Origin: Deinandra increscens subsp. villosa | Lineage: Eukaryota; Streptophyta; Magnoliopsida; Asterales; Asteraceae | Assembly (NCBI GenBank): GCA_039602395.1 | Contig: JBCNJP010000012.1 | Span: forward strand, 25,238,396-25,302,395 | DNA length: 64,000 nucleotides | Reading direction: 5' to 3' | Part shown: positions 21,508 to 30,840 of the stretch, one piece after another | How the letters are laid out: every line of letters starts with the position of its first letter | Numbering within the stretch: position 1 is the first letter of the stretch | Program-made: the position numbers and the translations under genes | The notes under the pieces: model-generated | Databases searched by the model: none | Told to the model about the DNA's origin: nothing | The model's input: the letters and a program-made list of their open reading frames with translations, nothing else

Positions 21508-24117
21508 AGATTTAAATATAGAGGTTGGAACACGTGGTTGGTTGTAACTGTGGCAATTTTGACAAATGTACTTACGAATGGGTCGATTGGGCTGATTTTT
21601 TTCTCTAAAGGGTCAAATGGGTAAAATAGAAAATTTAACTGAAAATGAAATGGCAAGTGGGTCAAACGGTTTGCAAGTGATTTGTAATTAACAGAGAACA
21701 GGGTTTCTCAACTTCAACCATTAATGACAGGAATACCAATCCAAGTTAGAGTTCTACACAAATGGGTTGCAGATTTGATTTTTATGATTTCTTCTTGAGT
21801 TTTTTTCTTTTTTTTAGTCTAGCTTTACATGAATTGGGTGTGTTCTTTTTAGATGCCATTGAGTATTAGACGGCCTTTTCTGCATCAAAGCTACAAGATT
21901 TGTTTTCCTCATTGTGTTATCTCCAATTATTTTCACCAATGCAGATGGTTCATTAATATTTTTATCATGATTTAATGTTTTAATTATATGAGTTTATGTA
22001 TATGTTATTTGTTAGCCTATTTTTAGTTACAAAATGGATGTAGGTTTTGTTTGAATAGATGCATTAAGTTATACATGTTTTTGGGTAAAGGTTGAGTTAT
22101 ACATGTTAGTGAATGATATTTTCATCTAATTAAGGTATTTTGTTTTATGTTGGTATTGTTCATTTTATATGTTCTTCATCTTCTTAGTTTTAGGTGTTTT
22201 GGATATTGGTTTGCAGGTGAAGCCCATCTTGAAACATATATGGTATGTCTTTTTGGTTAGTAATTGATACTCATTTGCTTTTACTCATATTTTGTCGTAT
22301 TTGCTTTAAATAAAATAGCACTCATTTTATAATGTCTTAAGTTTTTTTTGTTGTATGAACCATTAACACACCAGCTCTTCAAACAAAAGTATAAAGAATA
22401 ATAAGTTGAATACCTTTTATCTGTTAATTCATTGTTAATAAAGAGCATGATGCTGACCTGCAAAAATAATTTAGTTGTATTTAGGTTACCGAGTCAATAG
22501 GTCCAGGTGAACATAGACTACGACATCTGCTCAAGATCTAAATTGCTTTCCATCATGAATTATTAATGTGTAACTGCCAAATCACGTTGTCTGTCGTCAT
22601 CGGTCGCACATAATAGCTACTACATAGTAACTCGGAAGTGGTTGCAGTTGCTATGCTGATTACTTATTATATAACATAGAAATTCAATTGTTTATTTGTC
22701 ATTGCTTTTCACCTAGGAATGAGTTAAGTGCAATCTACTGAAGGTTGAGGATAATGAAGTTTGTGACAGGAAGGAAGAAGATTTGCTGAAACATTTCAAT
22801 GTTTATCTTCTTTAATGTTTACCTTCTATTATTGGTAAAGGTGTATTCATATTATTTTGCTCTTATGAGTTTTCAAAATGTGTCGTTAACTTCTAAGCGA
22901 TTCTCATTGTCTACAAATAGTTTAGTCACCATCCCGTTTCTTTTGCATATTTTGTTAACAGGTCAGGTGTTGTAGCTTCCATTTACTTAGAACAAATCAT
23001 GTAGAAGGTCAAATTAGAGGTTATAGAGGTGAGCTTGCAAGTAATGCTTCAATTTTGTTGACTGCGGTCCCCATTTTGAAATGGTGCAGTTTCTGCATTG
23101 GAGTGATCACTAATTGGATCTTTACCTGATATTGATAACATAAATTTGAAGGTTAGTCTAGATACAAGGTGCTTAGGTCCTGATGAATTTTGATGTCTTT
23201 GCCTGTTGCTATTCTAAATTAGTATTTGGTTTTTCAATGATGCTCTTTTGTAGGCTTTAATAACAAATGGAAGGGATCACTCTACTAATATCCACCTGAC
23301 ATGAAGGTAACAATTTTCTTTTGTGGCTTTTAAAGGTGAGATACTAGAGCACAAAGAAGCTAGCAGAACAAATACCATGCGTTTGTGGGCAGTTTGTTAG
23401 ACATGGAGCTAAAGGGGTCAACAATGAGGATGTAGATCCATAACGGTTGACTTTGACAAAAACGATCAAATAAGTAAAAGTTAGTGGCTGTTTAGATATG
23501 ATGGGTACATTTCAAGATACTTGAGGGTGCAATGAATAATTCATAATGGTTGACTTTGTAAATTTACTTATTTTAAATTCTTATTGCGGGTTTACTTTTA
23601 AGAATTGTTTCTTTTAGTTTTTATATATTTTTTATTACAGCATACACTTATTCATAAGGTATATATATTTTCTAATTGATTACATCTGCTAAATAAATAT
23701 TATATTTCATTACATACTTTTTTATAACTGTTGATTTTGGATGAACACGGTCGTCCAACCAATGTAACAGAAAATATAGTGTTTAAGTCTCTCTTCTTAA
23801 ATTTGTAATTGTTATTGAACTTTTTTTTTATTATTATTGAATTATGTTTTACCAATTATTTATTCCATACTATATTTAATTATTTATTTTTACGTTACAG
23901 CCCCGAATATTTACCCGGGTAAGTGGCTAGTTATTATTATGAAGAAAGATCAGGTTGGTTGCAATGGGCACACCGAGCCCCTCGGTGAAGCTGAGGTGGA
24001 CTGCGGTGGCCTCGGTGCCACCATAGCGTGGGCCACGGTGAAGGCCTTGCGGGGACGAGCTCGGGCACCGCTCCCCTTGCTTTGTTTCTCGGTGAAATGG
24101 ACCCATTGGTGGTGGGA

Positions 24118-24131
24118 CCCCCCCCCCCCCC
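24118..24131 (+). repeat. C14 homopolymer
   Basis: An uninterrupted run of C in the 5' non-coding part of the Harbinger element. Confidence 0.9.
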
Positions 24132-24258
24132 AAACGGTTATTTCTTGATTCTAAAAAAAAATTTAATTAATTTTACACCTATATATTAACTCAATTTAAA
24201 CACACACACTCACACTCATTTCATCTCATTTCATACCCATTTCACACCATCTTAAAAA

Positions 24259-25164
24259 ATGTCTTCTTCATCATCTTCCTCGTCAATGTTCGATTCCGAC
24301 GACGACGCGGCTATGTTAGTACCTGAGACGGTGATCGTTGCTGCACAGGAGGAGGGCCAAAGTTCTAAACCGTATTACACCCGGAAGTCAATCAAAAGAG
24401 AACGACAAAAGGCACATAAACGACTAGTCAACGACTACTTCTCCGAAAATGCAATATTTAAAGATAAGTTTCGTCGTCGATTTCGTATGAATAAATCTCT
24501 TTTTTACGCATTGTTAACGATTATGCTAGAGGCTGTAGCCTCACAATATGGATGGTTTTGGCTTGCATTCTTTGGAGTTGCCGGCTCCAACAACGACATC
24601 AACGTGCTCCAGCAATCTCCTTTATTAAATGATTTAATTAAGAACAAGGCACCCGATTCGTCGTTTGAAGTTAACGGCACATTTTACAAACACGGTTATT
24701 ATCTTGCTGATGGAATCTACCCGGAATGGTCCGTGTTTGTCAAGACTCTCACCGCTCCCACAACAGAAAAACGGAAAAAGTATGCTAAGGCTCAGGAGGG
24801 GGCAAGGAAGGACGTGGAAAGAGCGTTTGGAGTACTAAAGAAAAAATGGAAAATTATTGAAAATCCAACACGAACTTGGAGAATTAATAAGATGACAGAC
24901 ATCATATTCACTTGCATGATCTTGAATAATATGACCAGGGAGGACGAGGGTTATGCAATTTGTGAGTGCGATCTAGAAGATGTTCAGCCCGATCAGGGGG
25001 AGCCTCCAGAAGAAATCATCAATGAAAATGTTCTGGAAATTCGTAACCGCGAAATACATAATAATTTGAAAGCGGATTTGATTGAACACATTGATAATGT
25101 TCGAGACTACATTCCAAGCGATCCAGAAGATGATGAAGACGACGAAGATTGGGACGAGTGGTGA
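24259..25164 (+). CDS. PIF/Harbinger transposase with in-frame internal deletion
   Basis: 301 aa. Residues 1-85 are the N-terminal part (Ser run, then KRERQKAHKRLVNDYF and RFRMNKSLFY). Residue 87 then jumps straight to the catalytic core block TIMLEAVASQ. After that come GVAGSNNDINVL (second acidic residue, D113), YYLADGIYPEW, and KDVERAFGVL (third, E187), and an acidic tail. Family members have about 120 residues between the two parts, including the first catalytic Asp in a GSIDCMHW-type motif; these are missing. The product should thus be unable to cut DNA, yet the frame is open. It could still bind ends or partner proteins. A TATATATTA lies about 80 bp upstream. The family's role is cut-and-paste transposition in the nucleus. 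Confidence 0.8.
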   Translation: MSSSSSSSSMFDSDDDAAMLVPETVIVAAQEEGQSSKPYYTRKSIKRERQKAHKRLVNDYFSENAIFKDKFRRRFRMNKSLFYALLTIMLEAVASQYGWFWLAFFGVAGSNNDINVLQQSPLLNDLIKNKAPDSSFEVNGTFYKHGYYLADGIYPEWSVFVKTLTAPTTEKRKKYAKAQEGARKDVERAFGVLKKKWKIIENPTRTWRINKMTDIIFTCMILNNMTREDEGYAICECDLEDVQPDQGEPPEEIINENVLEIRNREIHNNLKADLIEHIDNVRDYIPSDPEDDEDDEDWDEW

Positions 25165-25167
25165 TAG

Positions 25168-25400
25168 ATTGTATTTCCTATTTCAGTATTTGTATTTCCT
25201 ATTTCAATAATTGTATTTCCTATTTCAGTAATTCTATTTCAAATTTCAGTAATTGTATTTTCAAATTTCAGTAATTGTTAAATTTGACCGTTAGAAATTT
25301 TGACCGTTAGAAAATTTGACTGTTAGAAAATTTGACCGTTAGAAAATCTGACCGTTAGAGAATCTGACCGTTTGAAAAATATGACCGTTTGGGTTTATGA
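25168..25400 (+). repeat. Two adjoining short tandem arrays between the Harbinger ORFs
   Basis: The first array (about 25168-25280) has five ~21-bp units of TGTATTTCCTATTTCAGTAA type. The second (about 25284-25400) has about seven ~19-bp units of AAATTTGACCGTTAGAA type, ending 4 bp before a TATA box. The position suggests a promoter or terminator role between the genes. Confidence 0.7.
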
Positions 25401-25403
25401 CCC

Positions 25404-25411
25404 TATAAATA
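25404..25411 (+). promoter_or_regulatory. TATA box of the second Harbinger gene
   Basis: TATAAATA, 38 bp upstream of ATG 25449, directly after the tandem array. Confidence 0.55.
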
Positions 25412-25448
25412 GATCCTCCTGCCTCCTAGATGAATTACTACATTAAAC

Positions 25449-25994
25449 ATGCGATCGTATGAAAACTTTCTCTCGATTCTGCACGACTTCCACAACCTTA
25501 CAATGTCAACTCCTCCGAGGGATGCTCTTGATGGATACAGTGGAGTAAGACGAGCACGCTATAATCATCTACGTCCTAGAGGACCTCGACCTGTTGCACA
25601 ACCTCCTGTTCTGGTTCCAGCTCCAGGATTTGTTCCACCAGTTGAACAACCTCCACCCCCACTTCTTGCTCAGCCCCGACCTCCACATCCACCTGCAGTT
25701 CAACACCCCCCGCCACCACCGTATGTTGATGAATTTTGGGAGGATGAAGCTTTCTGGAATTGGGCTTTTGATTATTGGTTGCCAGAGAACGCACCAGAGG
25801 AACCACTCCAAGAATACAACGAATTTGATGATGAAGTCCATCTGGAGGACATAGAAGAACCGGTTGATGATGTTGAATTACAGGATGAGGCGGCACTTCG
25901 TGAGGTGTGGGAGGAGGAACTGGAACAACAAGCTGAGGCGGCCCGACGGGTTGAGGATTCCGACACCGATTCCAGTTCGGATTTCTGGTGGTAA
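25449..25994 (+). CDS. Second protein of the Harbinger element, proline-rich and acidic
   Basis: 181 aa. Residues 1-40 are basic and include RRARYNHLRPRG. Residues 45-90 are proline-rich (APGFVPPVEQPPPPLLAQP). From about 93 the protein is strongly acidic (DEFWEDEAFWNW, then EPVDDVELQDEAALREVWEEELEQQ as spread acidic blocks), ending in SDTDSSSDFWW. PIF/Harbinger elements normally carry a Myb/SANT-type DNA-binding partner; I see no such helix set here. This may be the partner gene with its DNA-binding part deleted, or a different accessory protein. It lies on the same strand, 284 bp after the transposase, with its own TATA box. No function is assigned. Confidence 0.55.
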   Translation: MRSYENFLSILHDFHNLTMSTPPRDALDGYSGVRRARYNHLRPRGPRPVAQPPVLVPAPGFVPPVEQPPPPLLAQPRPPHPPAVQHPPPPPYVDEFWEDEAFWNWAFDYWLPENAPEEPLQEYNEFDDEVHLEDIEEPVDDVELQDEAALREVWEEELEQQAEAARRVEDSDTDSSSDFWW

Positions 25995-26335
25995 TTTTTA
26001 GGAATTGGTGGTAATTTTTAGGAAGTGTGTTTTTTTTTTTTGCGAATAAGTAAATTTTAGGAAAATGTAATTTTAGGAAGTGTGTTTTTTTTTAATTTTT
26101 AGGAAATGTATCTTTTTTTTAATTTTGTGAAATGAAATGTATATTTTTTTATTTTTCTTTATTTTAAATTAATTGAATAAAATAATAATAAAAGTAAAGT
26201 GAGGGGAGTGAAAGGTGAAAGGAAGGTATTGGGAGTGAAAGTGAGGGGAGTGAGTGGTGCTGATGTGGCGCTGAGTTGGTAAAAAAATAAGTGAGAGGAG
26301 TGAAAGGTAATAGGAGACCATTACACATAGCCTCA

Positions 26336-27272
26336 TATACAAACATGTTTTAACGTAAAAACTGAGAGGACCCGTAGATTTTTGCCACGTGGTGCCAGAT
26401 GGACTTAAGAAAATCTGAAAATCCTCAAAGGTTTGTTACGATTCATAATCTGATCGACTTCCAACGCTTTTTGCGATTTTCTCTCCTAAATCAAAATCAA
26501 TATCACGATGAAAATTCTATGGCGCCAAACTCATTACAATCGATTCTTCATATGCGACCATAACATCGACTTGGAAAATTTCGAAACCAATTTCAAAATT
26601 CATCATCCTCCATATCCTCGACTTGGAAAATTTATTTTAAATTTGCTATGAAGATTTTTTAAAACATACGACTGTACTAGGTATATATGTGATTACAATC
26701 GATCTAGTTTTGTGGAATTGAAGGTCTGAACTGCTATTCAAGTTCACAATCGACGCCCTTCTTTTGAAGTTCTATTTTTTAATTCTGGGTTACATTGATC
26801 AATTCCTTGGTCGACTATATTACAGTTTTTGTTCTTCTGATTAAAATTCGTGCTATTTGGTGTGTTTAAAATTGAATAGTCTTTTTACATGAAAAATTTC
26901 TTTCTTTGTTCAATGTGTCGTTATATACTGAGGTGCTATTTATATATCGAATGTAGGAATACCGTTCGTAAATTTAAATACAAAATAAATTACTTATTTT
27001 TATGATACGATTACAACAAAAGAAATAATACAATACAATGGAAATAACAGATCTACTCCTATCAACCATTCCGACGAAATAATGAAATATTACACGGAAA
27101 GAAAATACAATACAAAGAAATGAATATAGATTACAATGAAATGAAATTACACTACAAATGAAAAGAAATACAGAGCTTGACAAAACATATAATGAAAATA
27201 ATAAAGGTTTGAATAAAAGAAAAAGTGAAAGAAAGTTTAAGAAAATAGTTTTGAGAAAATCTTTTGAAGGAT
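26336..27272. other. Non-coding DNA between the Harbinger element and the Copia relic
   Basis: No supported gene. The minus-strand frame at 26974-27378 is a low-complexity Phe/Leu/Ser peptide from AT-rich DNA and overlaps the Copia relic in another frame. A GAAATGAAATTACA-type A-rich tract lies at about 27000-27160. Confidence 0.45.
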
Positions 27273-27280
27273 TCAAGAGA

Positions 27281-28231
27281 TCCTTGGCGAAGGATTCGGA
27301 CCAGTGGATTCTAAAATCCTCGCAGTCTGTAATTTTTTGATGCGATACTTGTTTATGTGACCTAGTCGATAATGCCATCGAAACGTGCCATTGACACTAG
27401 TCTTAGCACGTTTATTGGAGACATTGTATAACACGTTATCACTGGTATCTATCTCATAGATCCCATTATGCGGTTTTGCCTCAAAATAGAACATATCATC
27501 CAAATACGCAAAAATGAAATCATTATCATTTTTAAAAGCATACTTGAAACCTTGTCTTTTCAAAGCAAATAAAGAAATGATGTTCCTAGTTACACTAGGC
27601 ACAAAACAACAATTGTTTAAAACAAGAGAAAGACCACTAGGTAAATAAATAGTAAAATCGCCTATGGCCCTAACAACAACTTTCTGCCCGTTCCCAACGT
27701 GCAGTTCAAGATCACCTTGCTTCACATTTCTAACTCTTCTTAGTCCCTGCAAATCATTACAGATATGAGTACCACATCCAGTGCCTAACACCTATGATTT
27801 GCAAGAAAAAGAAAATGATTCGATAACATGTATACCTGCGGAATCTCCTGCAATTGATAGCTTCTTAAGCTTCACTTAAGCCAGGTATTTAGGGCAATTC
27901 CTCTTCTAGTGCCCTGTTTCAGCACAATAAAAGCACTTTGCATCCTTCTAAGGATTTACCTTGTGAGTTTTTGATTTCTTGCCCTTGCCCTTTCCATTGC
28001 TTTTCTTGCCCTTGGTTTTCTTAGCTTTCTTACTAATACGGCCATCTCGAACCATCAATACTGAACTAGTCCCAACTTTTGGTGGAATGTTCGTTTCAGT
28101 AGTTTTAAGCATCTGATGTAGCTGTGTGATGGACTTATCCATGCCATTCATATTGACGTTCAGAACGAACTGGTCATATGACTTGGACAACGAGTTGAGG
28201 ATTATATCCGTAGCTAACTCATCACTTAGTG
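27281..28231 (-). pseudogene. Copia gag / protease / pre-integrase relic
   Basis: Reading right to left: a gag fragment with SLSKSYDQFVLNVNMNGMD, a lysine-rich linker, a zinc knuckle KCFYCAETGH whose following Trp codon is a stop (near 27916), a protease-like GCGTHI segment, the GNG/LPSGLSL block, and a pre-integrase H/H region RWHYRLGHINKYRIKKL. It stops abruptly before the integrase core and begins abruptly in mid-gag. No LTR is found at either side. It is related to, but clearly diverged from, Copia A. It is a truncated fragment without function. Confidence 0.8.
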
Positions 28232-28234
28232 GGT

Positions 28235-28700
28235 TAAATAAAGTATTATTTTTAATATGTATTATTTAACACAATGCTATCTACATAACATTAGAAAGTA
28301 ATAGATTTTCGGACATATTAATTAAGCAAGGAGTCCTTACTCGGGAAATGGTTATATTTTAATATGAATAACCACAATTTGTGTAAGTTCATTACATAAG
28401 TGCTGTTTTAAATGTCAAGGCATATATTTCTTAACATAAACAAAAGTTATTTGTTTTAATGCGGGCCGACCATCAACACATAGTGCTATCAAGTTTTAAA
28501 CACACTCTCATATGAGTGATTTGCTTGTTTTTGAGCAAACCTCATTAAAATAAAGAAGTGCCCAACCTAAAAGTGCTATTTATAATTATATCCGTGCTTT
28601 TACTATTATACTCAAGATTGATATTTATGTAATAGTGCTATATATTTAACAATCCAGTGAACACGATAGCTATATCAAATTAAAACAAAGCATTGTAGTA
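28235..28700. other. AT-rich DNA with dispersed AGTGCTAT words
   Basis: No ORF. It contains scattered copies of GTGCTAT (for example at 28460, 28560 and 28640) that belong to the same word family as 29490-30060. Confidence 0.5.
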
Positions 28701-28704
28701 TCAT

Positions 28705-29465
28705 TTAAACGACACGGGATTGAGACAAGTTTGTTTCATAATCGCAACCAACCAATTGAATTCTATCCAAGTCACCATCCATCATTTCTATCTTCGTAGT
28801 ATCTTCCAACGCAAAAAATGCCCTCGCCTCAACTTCTACCACATCCCTTTTCGTATTGATATCAAACAATAATATCTTAGAAAGATATTTCACCCTTAGG
28901 TCATCAAGCTCTGCCTTCTGACTGCCTGTTTCTTTTGATAATATATTTCCATTTTGCCACCGAAGTGGTTTTAAATGTTTTCATATGCCTCATTGAAAAA
29001 ATAACACAATCTACCGAATTCGAAAGTGTCCTCCATTTCATCTACAGTTTTTCTGGTTTGATTTCCATTAACTTTGATGCTTTAGGGTGATTCTTCATTT
29101 TCAAGTAATGACACAACACACCTTGCTACAAAACAATAAAATAAGAACTTTGCAGTTAACCGAATAGTTTAAGCCATGAAACATTATATAGTTCATAATC
29201 ACTTTGTAAACATACTTACCATCATTTGTGGTTTTTTGGTGTACTTAACATTAAAGTATGCTTCAGCTTCTAAGTTATGTATCACATTGACAACTCCATT
29301 TCTAAAATCAAATGTCATAACAAAGAAGTGTGATGCATGTATGATAGGTATGAACACTATGTCAAAGCCAGTAAGAATATCTTTCCCGCTAGCTTTCAAC
29401 AACTTTTCCATCTGGTCGTAAAAGAAGGTACCCCTTCTTTCATCTTCTACTTCTTTTATATACAT
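28705..29465 (-). pseudogene. Decayed C48 (Ulp1/SENP-like) cysteine peptidase gene
   Basis: On the minus strand, 29465-29199 encodes DIVFIPIIHASHFFVMTFDF, matching the beta-strand and catalytic His region of plant Ulp1-like peptidases, where the usual His-Trp has become SHFF. About 200 bp on, around 29010, a frame reads VDCVIFSMRHMKTF, the nucleophile Cys block (usually DCGIF.MRH). After a frame change come KAELDDLRVKYLSKILLFDIN (28925-28860 region), the C-terminal block of the same family, and a stop at 28705. The peptidase removes SUMO or is carried by MULE/CACTA-type transposons. Frame changes and odd catalytic neighbours suggest loss of function, though short introns could explain some shifts. 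Confidence 0.6.
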
Positions 29466-29469
29466 ATCA

Positions 29470-30122
29470 TTGTTCTACACATAGTTTTACAGCATATTTT
29501 ATAAGACAGTTCTATATACAGTGCAATTTAACTTTATAAGAAAGTTCTATAGAAAATACAAAGTGCTATTTTTAACTATAAAGTGCTATTGTGTGTATGT
29601 ACTACTTGGCCAGGAATTCACAGTTTTAACATGCTATTTACAACAACAAAGTCCTATTTACAACTATAAAGTGCTATTTTTCATCTGTACTATTACGCCA
29701 GTTCTTCACAAATACAAAGTGCTATTTATTTGTATGTGATATTTTGTCAGATGTCGACAAATGCTGTTTATTTTCCTTTATAATCATCAAACACTAGATG
29801 CTATATACAACTACGAAGTGCTATTTGTAAATATAAGGAGCTATGTGGCATAGGTGTTATTCTTCTCGGACTAAACAAATGCAACATTGATCAACATATA
29901 TTAGATATATTTACAATCATGGAGTCCTATTTGCATCTATACTATATTCTAGCACTTAACAAATGCATCTCACACGTGCTATTTAAACTATATGTTGTAT
30001 AATTAAACTACGGGTTAGCGAACGCATCTGTGCTATTTACAAACATGTTTCCAAACTTAAAATTAAACTAGTCACTTCGGATGAAAATTCAAACGCAAAC
30101 CCAAGAACATCTTAAATAGCAC
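29470..30122. repeat. Cluster of AAGTGCTATTT-type words
   Basis: At least a dozen copies of (A)GTGCTATTT with variable spacers such as ACAACTATAA occur over about 570 bp. There is no ORF of substance. The right end is the Gypsy insertion site, and its target AGCAC lies inside one such word (TTAAATAGCAC, the complement). Confidence 0.6.
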
Positions 30123-30453
30123 TGAAAAAGGAAAAAGTGTCACCAAGAGCACTTTTACCGCCAAATCAGGAAGGTTAAACAAAAGTGAAAGAGATCTGAG
30201 CTTAGAGAGAAAAATGGTGATTATTGATTGAGAATGTTACAAATGATCAAAGTGAAATGATACAAGTATCCCTAATCTAAGTCTGATCTCGAGTATTTAT
30301 AGGCTTCTAATTCCACTTCTCCGGCTCTTATCTCGGATCTTGACTCAGATCCTCGCCTTGCATCCACCTGTAAAACCACTTACAATATTTTGAGGACTTA
30401 GATGTCCGATGGTCGGATATGTAGACATATCCGACAAACTCATCTACTCATCA
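30123..30453 (-). repeat. Gypsy 3' LTR
   Basis: 331 bp, TG...CA ends. No difference from 40248-40578 was found on reading both copies base by base. Confidence 0.93.
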
Positions 30454-30470
30454 AGTCCCCAAGTCTATTA
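30454..30470 (-). other. Polypurine tract of the Gypsy element
   Basis: On the minus strand, GACTTGGGGACT directly precedes the LTR start TGATGAG. This is the expected plus-strand primer position. Confidence 0.6.
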
Positions 30471-30658
30471 AGTATAATGCTTAGGATTAATAGACTTATC
30501 GTTTAAAAAAGTGATTCAAAGAATTCTACTTATCCATTTGATTTTAACGATTCATCTTTCGCATCTAACCAAAAAAGGCTTTATCTATTTGTACGGTACA
30601 ATCGTCCCATACTTTATGTCACATCCATCAACTGTCCTTGTTCATTTAAACCTGCTCC

Positions 30659-30666
30659 TATAAATA
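30659..30666 (+). promoter_or_regulatory. TATA box of the antisense gene
   Basis: TATAAATA, about 175 bp upstream of ATG 30841 and outside the LTR. A CTGCAG|GTCAG-like site near 30775 could belong to a leader intron, but this is unproven. It implies that the antisense gene has its own promoter in the internal region. Confidence 0.55.
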
Positions 30667-30840
30667 CGCAACCCAAGCCCCTATAACTCTTTTACCTTCA
30701 CCCTTTCTTACTTATACTCTCCTCTGGCTAAAAAGTTTACTACTTCATCTTCTTCATTCTTCGACAATCTGCAGGTCAGTTCTTTCCATCCATACCCTCT
30801 TCTCCTTCTTTCAAAAAATTTTACTTTTATCTCCTTTGTA

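Larger units (their letters stand above)
18629..23930 (+). mobile_element. Candidate 5.3-kb non-autonomous Helitron carrying gene-like pieces
   Basis: The 5' end reads A|TCTACCTATCTATTAAAC, and the start region (TTGGCACC...GTGATGAGGTGGCATCCTC) resembles other plant Helitron heads. The 3' end has the GC-rich foldback CCCCGAATATTTACCCGGG followed 8 bases later by CTAG|T. Both ends therefore fit insertion between A and T. I see no Rep/helicase ORF. The interior holds a promoter-like start, several GT/AG-bounded exon-like pieces and long T-rich introns. The ends are inferred from motif and position only. Confidence 0.5.
23953..26332 (+). mobile_element. PIF/Harbinger element (internally deleted)
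   Basis: It carries a DDE transposase of the PIF/Harbinger (HARBI1-like) family and a second ORF, as usual for this superfamily. The ends GGTTGGTTGCAATGG and CCATTACACATAGCC are an imperfect inverted pair flanked by the 3-bp repeat TCA (23950-23952 and 26333-26335). Three-base TSDs are the family rule, though TWA is usual. The left end starts 22 bp after the Helitron candidate's 3' end. The right part is rich in GTGAGGGGAGTGAAAGG words that echo the left end. Confidence 0.7.

Noticed and set aside
25569..25966. Long open frames on the minus strand and in other frames opposite the second Harbinger ORF
   Set aside because: Shadows of the proline-rich/acidic plus-strand ORF, caused by its repeated codons.
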